From Populus alba (taxonomy: Eukaryota; Streptophyta; Magnoliopsida; Malpighiales; Salicaceae), in the NCBI RefSeq assembly GCF_005239225.2, contig NC_133296.1:2418001-2482000 (forward strand): a stretch of 64,000 bases of DNA, in the 5' to 3' direction. The position numbers were made by a program, and so were the translations under genes. Positions within the stretch are counted from its first letter, which is position 1. Each line of letters starts with the position of its first letter. Positions 24,063 through 34,856 of the stretch are shown here, piece by piece. Under the pieces are notes generated by a model. It was not told where the DNA came from and ran no database searches. It worked only from the letters and a program-made list of their open reading frames with translations.

Positions 24063-27000
24063 ATGATGTCCTTACTACAGAAACCAGTCTCAATGTTTCT
24101 CCAAGTCCTTTTTTTTCTCCTTCTAATGTGCTTTCCTTCTTTCCTTGCCTTTCCTCCTAATTCCTCTGCAACTTCATTTGGTGCTGCCAAATATGTAGCT
24201 GCTGAAGGTAATAAAGAAGCGGAGGCTCTCCTAAAATGGAAAGCAAGTCTTGATGACAACCACAGCCAATCTGTCCTGTCTTCTTGGGTTGGCAGCAGTC
24301 CTTGCAAGTGGCTTGGAATCACTTGTGACAATTCTGGAAGTGTCGCGCATTTCAGCCTTCCACATTTTGGTCTGAGAGGTACGCTTCATAGTTTCAACTT
24401 CTCATCCTTCCCCAATCTTCTCACTCTCATTCTCTCAAAAAATTCACTCTATGGAACTATTCCATCCCACATTAGTAACCTGACCAAAATCACCTATTTA
24501 GACCTGTGTGATAATCATTTCACTGGGAATATTCCACTTGAGATAGGATTGTTAAAAAGTCTTAACTTTTTGTACCTTTGTGAAAATAATCTCATCGGTT
24601 TGATCCCGGTCTCTATTGGAACCCTAAAAAACCTATCTATTCTCTATCTATGGGGTAACAAACTCTCTGGCTGGATACCTCCAGAGATTGGATCACTACA
24701 ATCTCTCAGTTCCCTTGACTTGTCAAGCAATAATTTAACTGGTAGGATCCCTTCTTCTATTGGACATCTAAGAAACTTATCATTTCTTTTTCTCTGGGAT
24801 AACAAACTCTCTGATTCCATTCCTTCTTCTATTGAAAATCTGAAAAACTTATCCACTCTCAATCTCTGGAAAAACAAACTCTCTGGTTCTATTCCTTCTT
24901 CTATTGGGAACATGACTAAGCTCATTGACTTGCGTCTTAATGAAAATAATCTCACCGGTTTGATCCCAACCTCTATTGGAAATCTAAAACACCTACTTGT
25001 TCTCTATCTATGGGGTAACAAACTCATTGGCTTGATACCTCCAGAGATTGGATTGCTACAGTCTCTTAGTTTCCTTGACTTATCGAGTAATGATTTAACT
25101 GGTAGTATCCTTTTTTCTATTGGAAATCTGAGAAACTTATCAATTCTTTTTCTCTGGGATAATAAACTCTCTGGTTCCATTCCTTCTTCTATAGGGAACA
25201 TGAATAAGCTCATTGATTTGCGTCTTAGTAAAAATAATCTCACCGGTTTGATCCCAGCCTCTATTGGAACTCTGAAACACTTATCCGTTCTTTATCTAGG
25301 AGAAAACAAACTCTCTGGTTTCATTCCTTCTTCTATTGGAAACATGACTATGCTCACTCGACTTGATCTGAGCATGAATAATTTATCTGGATCTGTTCCT
25401 CGAGAAATAGGACAACTTGAATCCCTTGTTGAATTGGGTTTGCACACTAATAATCTCAATGGTTCTCTACCCCCTGAGATGAATAATCTCACACATTTGA
25501 TGAAATTGCAATTGCTTTCAAACAATTTCACTGGCCATTTACCACGAGACTTGTGCCTGGGTGGGTTACTTGTAAATTTTTCAGCCGGATACAATCATTT
25601 TTCTGGTCCAATCCCTAAAAGCTTGCGAAATTGTACTAGTCTATTTAGAGTTAGGCTTGAATGGAACCAACTGACGGGGAATATTTCTGAAGATTTCGGC
25701 CTCTACCCAAACTTGAACTATATGGACCTAAGTCACAATGATTTGTATGGCGAGCTTACGTGGAAATGGAGAGGTTTTCACAACTTGACGAGCCTAAAAT
25801 TGTCAAACAATAATATCACAGGTGAGATACCATCAGAGCTTGGAAAGGCTACTGGGCTACAAGTCATTGATCTCTCGTCAAATCTCCTGAAAGGGACAAT
25901 TCCAAAAGAACTGGGGCAGTTGAAGGCGTTGTACAACCTTGCTCTTCATAACAACCATATTTTTGGTGTCCTTCCTGTTGAAATCCAAATGTTATCTCAA
26001 CTTCGTGCCCTTAATTTAGCTTCTAATAATCTTGGTGGATCAATCCCAAAACAACTGGGAGAGTGCTTAAATTTATTACAGTTGAACTTGAGTCATAATA
26101 AGTTCATAGGGAGCATCCCATCTGAGATAGGGAGCCTACATTTTCTTGGAGATCTAGATCTGAGTGGGAATCTACTGGCAGGAGAGATACCATCACAAAT
26201 TGGGCAATTGAAACAGTTAGAAACGATGAACCTCTCTCACAACAAACTTTTCGGTTTGATTCCACCTGCTTTAGTAGATTTGGTGAGCTTGACAACTCTA
26301 GACATCTCCTACAATGAACTAGAGGGCCCTATCCCCAAAATCAAAGGCTTCATTGAAGCTCCATTTGAAGCTTTTATGAGTAATAGTGGTCTATGTGGAA
26401 ATACCAGTGGTTTAAAGCCTTGTACACTTCTTACAAGCAGGAGAAAGAGAAACAAAATTATCATTTTGATTCTTTTTCCTCTCCTGGGCAGTCTACTTCT
26501 ACTACTTATCATGGTTGGGTGTTTATACTTTCGCCACCAAACAAGTAGAGAAAGAATCTCCTTTTTAGGAGAGCGACAAAGTCCACTCAGTTTTGCAGTA
26601 TGGGGCTATGAGGAGGAGATCCTACATGAAACTATCATCCAGGCCACTAATAATTTCAACTTCAATAACTGCATTGGGAAAGGGGGATACGGAATTGTTT
26701 ATCGAGCCATGTTGCCAACAGGTCAGCTGGTTGCCGTGAAGAAACTTCACCCATCCAGAGAGGGCGAGCTTGGGGATTTGAAAACTTTTAGAAATGAGAT
26801 TCGCATGTTAATAGATATTCGACATCGGAATATTGTGACGTTATATGGATTTTGTTCATTAAGAGAGCACTCTTTTTTAGTTTACGAGTTCATAGAAAGG
26901 GGAAGTTTGAAGATGAATTTATCTAGCGAAGAACAGGCAATGGACATGGATTGGAATAGAAGGCTTAATGTTGTTAAAGGAGTGGCCAATGCATTATCCT

Positions 27001-27753
27001 ATTTGCACCATGATTGCTCGCCTCCAATCATTCATCGGGACATTTCCAGCAGCAATGTTCTTTTAGATTTGGAATACGAGGCTCATGTTTCGGATTTTGG
27101 GACAGCTCGGCTCTTGATGCCTGACTCGACCAACTGGACCTCATTTGTTGGCACCTTCGGATACACAGCTCCAGGTACATACTTGATTTCATTCTTAATA
27201 CACACACACACACACACACACACATATAAGCAGAACAATACAACCAGTACTATGAAAATGGAGGGTTGCTTTTGGATGCTCTAAAGGTTATGTATAATAA
27301 ATTGTCATATTAGCAGTACGATATAGCCAGTACTATGAAAAAATGACCAGAATTTTTGCAGAGCTAGCTTACACAATGAGAGTGAACGAGAAGTGCGATG
27401 TCTACAGCTTTGGAGTGGTCACAATGGAAGTAATAATGGGAATGCATCCGGGTGATCTCATCTCATCTCTTTCTGCATCTGCATTTTCCTCCTCGTCGAG
27501 CTCACAAATCAACCAGCATGCATTGTTGAAGGATGTGATAGACCAACGTATCCCACTTCCTGAAAATCGAGTTGCAGAAGGTGTGGTCTACATTATCAAA
27601 ATAGCATTTGCATGCCTGCTTGCCAATCCCCAATCGAGGCCAACCATGCGACAAGTAGCTTCGGAGCTCATAGCTCGATGGCCTCCGCTGCCAAAGTCAT
27701 TCTCCGCAATAACATTGGAAGATCTGATGCCTCAAACAACTGTGACAGATTGA
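24063..27753 (+). CDS. LRR receptor-like kinase, MIK2-like (LRR XIIb), RLK2
   Basis: Plasma-membrane receptor kinase of 1167 aa in two exons (24063-27174, 27362-27753), the intron falling inside the APE motif (P|E). Order: signal peptide (about 1-30), LRRNT cap ([10 protein letters not shown]...[10 protein letters not shown]), about 27 LRRs of the NxLxGxIP type, transmembrane segment (about 799-823: [21 protein letters not shown]), then a kinase with [12 protein letters not shown]893, HRD 991-993 and DFG 1011-1013. All catalytic residues are present and it is an RD kinase. The layout and the [25 protein letters not shown] segments match Arabidopsis MIK2-type kinases, which sense small secreted peptides; the ligand here is unknown. 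The LRR block at 24585-25330 contains larger tandem duplications. An upstream in-frame ATG at 24015 was not used because the TATA box is only 8 bp before it. Confidence 0.92.
27200..27224. repeat. (CA)n microsatellite in the RLK2 intron
   Basis: A CA run of 25 bp near the 5' splice site, at the same place as (AC)n in RLK1. Confidence 0.95.
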
Positions 27754-27779
27754 GAATTTTCCAAAAGATTTTTTATAAT

Positions 27780-28228
27780 TAGTATGTGATTGTTTCGATT
27801 TATGTATTTTGTTTGTAAGAAATTATTTCACTGCTTTGTATTTTGTTTCTTCAACGATTAATATGTTTTAGGACAGTATTATTATCAAATAAATTAAGTA
27901 AAGGCTCTTTGTTATAATGAGGAGACCTGGGTTTCAAAATCCTGTTTCATCCCTTGTAATAAAAGAAATCTTCAATTCAATATTGAGCTGAAATGAATAA
28001 ATTAGTATTTGATTGTTTCGACTCATGTTCCTTTCAACTTTCGTGCTTTTGTTTATAATAAATTATTTCTCTGCTTTGTATTTTGTTCCCTCAACGATTA
28101 ATATGTTTTAGGACAGTATTATTATCAATCAAAGTAAATAAAGGCTCTTTGCTATAATGAGGACACCTGGGTTTCAAGATTCTGTTTCATCCCTTGTAAT
28201 AAACAATATTGAGCTGAAATGAATAAAC
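27780..28228. repeat. Tandem duplication of the RLK2 3' flank (two units of about 225 bp)
   Basis: Both units start near 'ttagtatgtgattgtttcga', contain 'gattaatatgttttaggacag' (with small changes) and 'cctgggtttcaa', and end in 'gagctgaaatgaataaa'. RLK1 and RLK3 have one unit only, so the duplication is private to RLK2. The region is probably the 3' UTR and polyadenylation area. Confidence 0.8.
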
Positions 28229-28677
28229 ATGTATAAATTGTAAGCACAAGTGCACTCAATTAATTGGTAATTGGGTGAATAAGAGTTCAGAACATGTTGA
28301 TGACTAACTAGTGAGGATATATGCATGCAAAGTCATATTATTGGGCATTGTTATCAGCAACATCAAATAGTGAATAGTTCTATGTAGAAAAGGACAAGGT
28401 TTAGCTATCTTAGAGGACATAGTTGCATGTGTTCTTCAGTGCAGACCTCCCCACCACCCCTATGCGTTTAGAGCAAATTGTAAGACACCTATGCGTTTGT
28501 CCACATGGTTTCCCCATAGGATATAACCTATATGGTGGTGATGGTAGGAGTGATTTTGGCACACTGATTAATCAAAATCAATAAATAAAACAAGTCCAGA
28601 TATAATCTCCTACTACAACCTAAGATGTTCTAAAACATTAGCACTAGCATGAGAGGCTGCTAGAAGGAGATATACCA
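28229..28677. other. RLK2 downstream flank, DUF2358 intron-5-derived
   Basis: Near-identical to 58197-58668 after RLK3. From 'ttattgggcattg' it matches DUF2358 intron 5 (51092 onward). No gene. Confidence 0.6.
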
Positions 28678-28682
28678 ATAAT

Positions 28683-29074
28683 TGTTAGGATACTGGCATG
28701 CAAACCCGACAAGACAAAAGGTAAGGGACAAGATAAATGAGAAATGAGACACACAAGAATTTACGTGGTTCACCCAATTAGGCTACGTCCACGGGCAAGT
28801 ATAGAAGGATTTTACTAGTAATGTGGGAATTACAACCTCTCTCAGATAATAGAAGAACAACTAAGAATCTCTCTATTACTAGGAGAAAACACCTCACTTA
28901 CTCTCTCACAAATACCTCACAATTTAGTGGGATTTCCCTCTTCACTCTCTCTTCCTTCTCTTTTTTTTTTTTTTTTTTTTGTGTGTGTGTAATGCTTGGA
29001 TGCTTGCCTATTTATAGGCAAGCATCCATGAAGGAGCAAGTTGCCAAGTGGCCAAGTGGCCAACTATCTTCACA
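28683..29074 (-). repeat. 3' LTR of the copia element (392 bp)
   Basis: Begins TGTTAGGATA and ends TTCACA on the + strand. It contains a T-run, (GT)n, a 30-bp palindrome with a TATA-like core (28998-29027) and a short 'gccaagtg' tandem repeat near its right end. Confidence 0.95.
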
Positions 29075-29085
29075 TTCTCCCACTT
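29075..29085 (-). other. Polypurine tract of the copia element
   Basis: Reads AAGTGGGAGAA on the coding strand directly before the 3' LTR; it primes plus-strand DNA synthesis in this class. Confidence 0.8.
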
Positions 29086-29169
29086 GAAGACTTTGATGAT
29101 TTAATCAAGTCTTCACACTTGATCATTGTGATTCTTCTATCTTTTCAATACTTGCCATCTTCATGCTGC

Positions 29170-31896
29170 TTACGTTTCTGCTAGGCCATAAGAGGATCTG
29201 CACCATATATACTTATCAGTGTTGACTGGTTTGGTCAAAGCATCTGCTGGGTTTTCCTTTGTATGAACCTTCTGAAAATCCACACTTCCATCTTCCACCA
29301 CTTCGCGAACAAAGTGATACTGAACATCTATATGTTTTGTTCTTGAATGAAACGCCGGATTCCTTGCAATATGCAAGGCACTCTGACTATCACAATACAA
29401 AAGAATCTTCTCTTGTTTGTGCCCGAGTTCCTCCATAAGTTTCTTCATCCATATTGCTTCTTTACAAGCTTGTGTAGCTGCCATATACTCAGCTTCTGTT
29501 GTGGATAACACTACAACAGTCTGAAGTTTAGAGACCCAGCTCACAGCTCCTCCTGCAATTATGAACACATAGCCTATAGTGGATTTTCTTTTCTCAAGGT
29601 CACTAGCAAAATCTGAGTCAACATAACCTCTGACAGTGAATTCTGATCCTTCATAACATAATGCGGCATCTGAGGTACCCTTGATGTATCTCAAGATCCT
29701 CTTGATAGTATTCCAATGCTCTCTACCAGGATTTGCCATGTATCGACTAGCTGCTCCCACTGCTTGTGCAATGTCTGGTCTTGTACATATCATGGCAAAC
29801 ATTAAACTTCCCACTGCTGATGCATACGGTACTCGAGACATCTCCATCCTCTCTGCTTCATTGCTAGGAGACATACTTGAGGATAATTTGAAGTTAACAG
29901 GAAGTGGGGTGGAAATTGGCTTACAATCTTGTATGTTGAAGCATCGCAAGATCTTCTTCAAATAATTCTTCTGAGAAAGCCAAATCTTCCTCTTACTTCT
30001 GTCTCGGTGAATTTGCATCCCTAGAATCTTGTTTGCTGGTCCCAAGTCCTTCATATCAAACTCCCTAGCCAACTGTGCCTTCAATTCTTGGACTCGATCT
30101 TTGTTGGGGCCTATTACCAACATATCATCCACGTACAACAACAGAATGATGAAAACATCATTTTCTTCAAACCTCTTGTAATACGTACAATGGTCTGAAC
30201 TGAGTCTGTTGTACCCAAGGCTAATTATGAAGGAATCAAATCTCTTGTACCAACACCTCGGCGCCTGTTTGAGACCGTATAGAGATTTGTTCAACCTGCA
30301 AACCAAGTTCTCCTTGCCTGTTTCAGCAAAACCCTCTGGTTGGAGCATATAAATTTCTTCTTCAAGTTCTCCATGAAGAAATGCAGTTTTCACATCTAAC
30401 TGCTCTAAGTGAAGATCAAATATAGCACACATTGCCAAGACTACTCTGATTGTAGTAAGTCGTACCACCGGAGAAAATATCTCATTGAAGTCTATTCCTT
30501 CTTTCTGAGCATATCCTTTCACCACCAATCTTGCACGATACCGCTCCACTTGATCATTGCCATCACGCTTTATCTTGTAAACCCATTTGTTGCCAATGGC
30601 CTTTCTTCCTTGTGGTAGTGGAACAAAATCCCAAGTGTTATTCTTGTGCAAAGCTTCAATCTCCTCTTGCATTGCTGTCATCCACATAGATACATCTGTG
30701 CTTTTGATAGCCTCATGGAAAGTTGATGGCTCTCCATCCTCTGTTAGAAGACAGTATGCAATGTTGCTCTCAGTAACATATTCTGAGTGCCAAGCCGGTG
30801 GTCTTCTTTCACGAGTTGACCGTCGAACTTCAGGAGTTTCAGACTCTATTTGTTCTTGTTCTTCATGCTCTGGTACAGCTTCAGGAGAAGTACGATTCTG
30901 AGTATTTTCCATCTGGACTTCTGTAGTCTCCTTTAAAATGCTATTATTTTCTTCCATTTGCATTTTATCTTCTGCAAATATGACATCTCTGCTGATGACT
31001 ACCTTGTGGGCAGTGGGATCCCACAAGCGATACCCCTTCACTCCATCAACATATCTCAAGAATACACATTTTCTGGATTTTGAATCCAGCTTGTTGACCT
31101 CTTGAGTATTGTACATCACGTACACAGGACTTCCAAATATATGCAATCGAGAGTAATCAGCCGGCTTTCCAGTCCACATCTCCATTGGTGTCTTCAACTC
31201 AATTGCAGTAGATGGAGATTGATTTATCACATAACAGGCGGTATTGACTGCTTCTGCCCAGAATGACTTTTCTAGACCTGCAGCCTTCAACATTGCTCTT
31301 GTTCTTTCCAATAGAGTTCTGTTCATCCGCTCTGCCACTCCATTTTGTTGTGGAGTGTATGCTGTTGTGAACTGCCTTTTGATACCTTCATGTTGACAGA
31401 AGTTATCAAATTCATCACTGGTATATTCTCCTCCATTGTCAGTCCTCAAACACTTGATCTTCTTTTTAGATTCAAGTTCTACCCGCGCTTTGAAGGTTTT
31501 AAAAACTGCGAACACATCTGCCTTCCTTCTAATCGGATACACCCAACATCTCCTAGAGAAGTCATCTATGAATGATACAAAGTATCTTGCTCCTCCCAAG
31601 GATACAACCGGTGCTTGCCAAACATCAGAGTGAATCAGGTCTAAGATGCATTTGCTCTTAGTTGTTGACGTGCCAAACTTCAACCTGTGTTGTTTACTTG
31701 TAACACAGTGCTCACAAAAAGGTAAAGTAACCTTTGTAAGCCCAGGGAGTAACTTCTGATCAGAGAGAACCTTTAAACCTTTCTCTGACATGTGGCCTAG
31801 TTTTTGATGCCACATCATCGTCTTCTCTTCTGCAGGACTGGCTGATGCGATTGATGCTTCTGCCCCCTGATGTGTTTCTCCCATTAATACAAACAT
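29170..31896 (-). CDS. pol: Copia Pol: integrase, reverse transcriptase, RNase H
   Basis: 908 codons without a stop. From the N-terminus: an integrase zinc-binding HHCC region (HQKLGHMS...CEHCVTSKQ); the integrase core with D, D and E in HSDVW, TDNGGEY and NGVAERMNRTL; the reverse transcriptase with LDVKTAFLHG and the active-site YVDD in LLYVDDMLVIG; then RNase H (SDFASD, STTEAEYMA, CDSQSALHI). The integrase-before-RT order defines Ty1/copia and the sequence resembles Tnt1-type elements. The first codons up to about HQGAEAS continue the protease end in a different frame, so a fused Gag-Pol cannot be read through here. The usual linker between protease and integrase (the stretch after VRHV) also seems to be missing. 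All catalytic motifs of this part are intact. Confidence 0.93.
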   Translation of the reverse strand: MFVLMGETHQGAEASIASASPAEEKTMMWHQKLGHMSEKGLKVLSDQKLLPGLTKVTLPFCEHCVTSKQHRLKFGTSTTKSKCILDLIHSDVWQAPVVSLGGARYFVSFIDDFSRRCWVYPIRRKADVFAVFKTFKARVELESKKKIKCLRTDNGGEYTSDEFDNFCQHEGIKRQFTTAYTPQQNGVAERMNRTLLERTRAMLKAAGLEKSFWAEAVNTACYVINQSPSTAIELKTPMEMWTGKPADYSRLHIFGSPVYVMYNTQEVNKLDSKSRKCVFLRYVDGVKGYRLWDPTAHKVVISRDVIFAEDKMQMEENNSILKETTEVQMENTQNRTSPEAVPEHEEQEQIESETPEVRRSTRERRPPAWHSEYVTESNIAYCLLTEDGEPSTFHEAIKSTDVSMWMTAMQEEIEALHKNNTWDFVPLPQGRKAIGNKWVYKIKRDGNDQVERYRARLVVKGYAQKEGIDFNEIFSPVVRLTTIRVVLAMCAIFDLHLEQLDVKTAFLHGELEEEIYMLQPEGFAETGKENLVCRLNKSLYGLKQAPRCWYKRFDSFIISLGYNRLSSDHCTYYKRFEENDVFIILLLYVDDMLVIGPNKDRVQELKAQLAREFDMKDLGPANKILGMQIHRDRSKRKIWLSQKNYLKKILRCFNIQDCKPISTPLPVNFKLSSSMSPSNEAERMEMSRVPYASAVGSLMFAMICTRPDIAQAVGAASRYMANPGREHWNTIKRILRYIKGTSDAALCYEGSEFTVRGYVDSDFASDLEKRKSTIGYVFIIAGGAVSWVSKLQTVVVLSTTEAEYMAATQACKEAIWMKKLMEELGHKQEKILLYCDSQSALHIARNPAFHSRTKHIDVQYHFVREVVEDGSVDFQKVHTKENPADALTKPVNTDKYIWCRSSYGLAET

Positions 31897-32945
31897 GTCG
31901 CACTCCTGAAATAATACGAATTAAGCCATCATACATCTTCAATTTGATGGTGCCAATGCCAGAAATCTCTACAACATGATTATCACCCTTGAACACCGTG
32001 CCTCCAGAGATAGGTTCATATATATGGAACCAATCTCGTCTAGGGGTCATATGCCATGTTGCTCCTGAATCCATTAGCCAGACCTCAGCGAGCTCTTCTC
32101 TATCTGTAGAGATTGTTGCTGCTTCACTATATAGAACCTCTCCATCTTCTGAGGTGCTTGCAACACATCCTTGAGGTCTTGATGACTCTGCAGTATTCTC
32201 TATACCCTTTTTAAACCAACAATCCTTTTTGAAGTGCCCTTTTCTACCACAGTTGTAGCATTTCACCATCTTCTTACTTCTTGATTTGGACCTCCCCTGC
32301 CTTTGACTCCCACTGGAGCCACGTTCCGTTGATCTTCCTCTTGACACCAATAACGCCTCTGCATGGTTTGAACTGTTTCTGTCTCTTTTGTTTTTGCGCC
32401 TATTTTCTTCTTCCAGGATAGCGGCTGCAACATCATCGAAGACTAAATAGTCTGAGAGGATATTATTGGTCAGGTTGATAATGAGCTGATCATACGAATC
32501 AGGAAGACTTTGAAGTAGAAGCTCTGCACGTTCATTTTCCTCTATTTGTTGACCCAACGTAGTGAGTTGTGAAAATAGAGTTCTTATTGTGTTGATGTGG
32601 TCAGTCACTGACGTGGTTTCTGCCATTCGAAGGGTATAAAGTCTCCGCTTTAAGAAAATCTTAGTGTGCAAAGACTTGGACTCGTATAGCTTTGTTAGAG
32701 TCTCCCATATCTCCTTAGCTGTTTTCTTCTCCGCCACACTTGATAATACCTCATCAGCTAATGCTAAATGTATGTTAGCAATAGCATTGCCATCCATCTC
32801 ATTCCATTTTGCATTATCAGTGATCTCCGCGGGCCGATCCCTAATTGCTGCCAAGCAATTGTCTTTCCAAGATTGCCTTGATTCTCATTTTCCACAGTGA
32901 GAAATTGCTCCCCTTGAACCTCTCAATCTCGTACTTTGCTGCCAT
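31897..32945 (-). pseudogene. gag: Copia Gag and protease, frameshifted
   Basis: The expected gag start is the ATG at 32945 (MAAKYEIERF...). About 26 codons later, near 32866-32870, two bases are missing from the usual copia N-terminus, so this frame ends at a TAG and the rest is read one frame over (from about 32854: AAIRDRPAEI). The remaining frame carries the Gag core (UBN2-like, ALADEVLSSV...LTKLYESKSL), a CCHC zinc knuckle CYNCGRKGHFKKDC and the protease active site LMDSGATWHM. It then loses register with pol at about 31896. Both breaks would have to be absent for an autonomous copy. Confidence 0.85.
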
Positions 32946-33156
32946 TGTATTCACCGAGATCTATTCAGCTATCACCGTTTCACAGATCTGTAACGTATAT
33001 AGAAATAGTATCGTGTGAATAATACTTCACTAAGTAAGTTCCCAGGAAAGATTGGAGGGGTCACAAACGGTCCCGCTTAAAACCCAATCTCCTTAGACAG
33101 AACTTCCTAGACTGTATTTAATCACCGCACTGATTTTCTATATACGCCAACAGTAA

Positions 33157-33238
33157 GTGAATAGTACCGTATGTATGAATAGTGCCGTATAGGTGAATAG
33201 TACCGTAGACGTGAATAGTGACCGTATACACGAATAAC
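33157..33238. repeat. 18-bp tandem repeats in the copia leader
   Basis: About four diverged units of GTGAATAGTACCGTA plus spacer lie between the PBS and gag. They sit in the untranslated leader of the element RNA; any packaging or translational role is unknown. Confidence 0.8.
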
Positions 33239-33267
33239 TTTTGTGTGTTAACAACACCAACCAAGAA

Positions 33268-33280
33268 GGCTCTGATACCA
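33268..33280 (-). other. Primer-binding site, initiator-Met tRNA type
   Basis: The coding strand reads TGGTATCAGAGCC one base inside the 5' LTR, the standard plant copia PBS complementary to the 3' end of tRNA-iMet. Confidence 0.92.
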
Positions 33281-33281
33281 C

Positions 33282-33697
33282 TGTTAGGATACTGGCATGC
33301 AAACCCGACAAGACAAAAGGTAAGGGACAAGATAAATGAGAAATGAGACACACAAGAATTTACGTGGTTCACCCAATTAGGCTACGTCCACGGGCAAGTA
33401 TAGAAGGATTTTACTAGTAATGTGGGAATTACAACCTCTCTCAGATAATAGAAGAACAACTAAGAATCTCTCTATTACTAGGAGAAAACACCTCACTTAC
33501 TCTCTCACAAATTCCTCACAATTTAGTGGGATTTCCCTCTTCACTCTCTCTTCCTTCTCTCTTCTTTTTTTTTTTTTTGTGTGTGTGTAATGCTTGGATG
33601 CTTGCCTATTTATAGGCAAGCATCCATGAAGGAGCAAGTTGCCAAGTGGCCAAGTTGGCCAAGTGGCCAAGTTGGCAAGTGGCCAACTATCTTCACA
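33282..33697 (-). repeat. 5' LTR of the copia element (416 bp)
   Basis: Nearly identical to 28683-29074 but 24 bp longer, because the 'gccaagtg'-type repeat near the TTCACA end is expanded and the T-run differs. The palindrome with the TATA core is at 33596-33625. Confidence 0.95.
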
Positions 33698-33702
33698 ATA
33701 AT

Positions 33703-34448
33703 GAAGTTTGAATGCAGTTGATCGTTAGCTTATAGAGATCGTTTTGTAATCCAATTGCGTGAATACAACTAAGTACCCAATCAAAAAGCCAGGGTAATGA
33801 AGATTGAATTCCAAGTAATGCAAGCAATTTCAAAAATTGTCAAGAATTGCTGCACATCCTATGCATCTGCACTTAAACTATGAATCCACACTGATCAACT
33901 ACACAGAGTTCTTCACAGTGAACTCTTGAAGAATCCTCCGTGCAGCCTGGATTACAGGGCTACAATAGCAAACTGTTAAAATGCATTTGCCTGAAAAAAG
34001 AGAGTGAGCAAGTGATTCGGCTTAAGGGAGTGAAACCAAGGGGGTATATTCTTGTGTTGCTACAAAACCCTCAGCTAACAAAATTTCCTTAGAAGTAAGC
34101 ACTGGAACACTTGTGGCAAAATATGAACTTTATGACAGATTTCAAAGTAGTGTGTTGAGTTTGGGCAATTGATCAAAGAACTTGACATTCTATACAGGCA
34201 AGAGAAGATATTAAATAAAAACAGCTTTATCCAGCCAGTTCTCAATATCTACACCAAAATTCCCAAACTATGTTGTTTGGACTATAAGCTGGGGTGATGA
34301 TTTAACTATATGTTTCCAAAAACATATAGTTCTCACTGTCAATATATCAGGATTGGCTCGAATGACCTGATATAAAGTTGAGACTTTATGTGAATATGCA
34401 GTTTTTATTTACTGTGAAATCAATTTTAAGTTTATAGAGAACGTTTAC
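33703..34448. other. DUF2358 intron-5 sequence with a shuffled exon-5 scrap
   Basis: About 33719-33774 is an exon-5-like scrap with an internal deletion that sits inside intron-5-like sequence. From about 33845 the intron-5 copy continues into exon 5 of DUF2358 copy B. Confidence 0.6.
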
Positions 34449-34800
34449 CTTTTCAATTGCTTGTAATCCAATTGATGGACAATCGAAGAAAGGAACCAGC
34501 AATTTCAAATTGCGTGAATACAACTTAGTACCTGATCAAAAAGCAAGGGGAATGAAGATTGAATTCCAAGTAATGCAAGCAGACTCTTATAGACTTCATC
34601 AACGATGTAGCACATCATGGAACAATTCGAGACGAGAATTTGATTGAATATAGTTTCCTCCTCAGTATCTGATGAGTTAGCATAAATGAAACTGCTGAAG
34701 ATGTATAATCACATAAAAGATCAAAGGTTTTTACCTTGGAATTTAATAGTTGGATTTTCAAAGATACAATCTTCATCATAAATCGCTGACTTGAAAACCC
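34449..34800 (-). pseudogene. DUF2358 copy B: exons 4 and 5 only
   Basis: Exon 4 (34735-34800, 66 nt) and exon 5 (34449-34531, 83 nt) have the same lengths as in the intact gene and good splice signals. They encode VFKSAIYDEDCIFENPTIKF and LYSRNLKLLVPFF. Exons 1-3 are missing: homology to intron 3 runs to about 35650 and then stops. Exons 6-8 are missing downstream. Without a start or C-terminal exons it is a fragment. Confidence 0.85.
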
Positions 34801-34856
34801 CTGCTTTTAAGTAATTATCTGGATCTTCAATTGAGAGTAGGGTTGAGATTTTCATG

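Larger units (their letters stand above)
28678..33702 (-). mobile_element. Complete Ty1/copia LTR retrotransposon (Tnt1/Tork-like), young, coding-defective
   Basis: The element spans 28683-33697 and is flanked by 5-bp target duplications ATAAT (28678-28682 and 33698-33702). It has two LTRs, a PBS, a PPT, and gag and pol in Ty1/copia order (integrase before reverse transcriptase), transcribed right to left. It inserted into an RLK2 downstream flank derived from DUF2358 intron 5. Outside simple-sequence tracts the LTRs differ by about one base, so insertion was recent. Two frame breaks (gag N-terminus; protease-integrase joint) mean it probably cannot move by itself, although its ends are intact and could be used in trans. 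Confidence 0.95.

Noticed and set aside
24644..25594. Long antisense frames opposite the RLK2 LRRs
   Set aside because: They follow from the 72-bp periodicity and codon use of the LRRs; no promoter or homologue.
33157..33238. Regularly spaced repeats resembling a CRISPR array
   Set aside because: Units are contiguous and diverged, without spacers, and lie in a plant retrotransposon leader.
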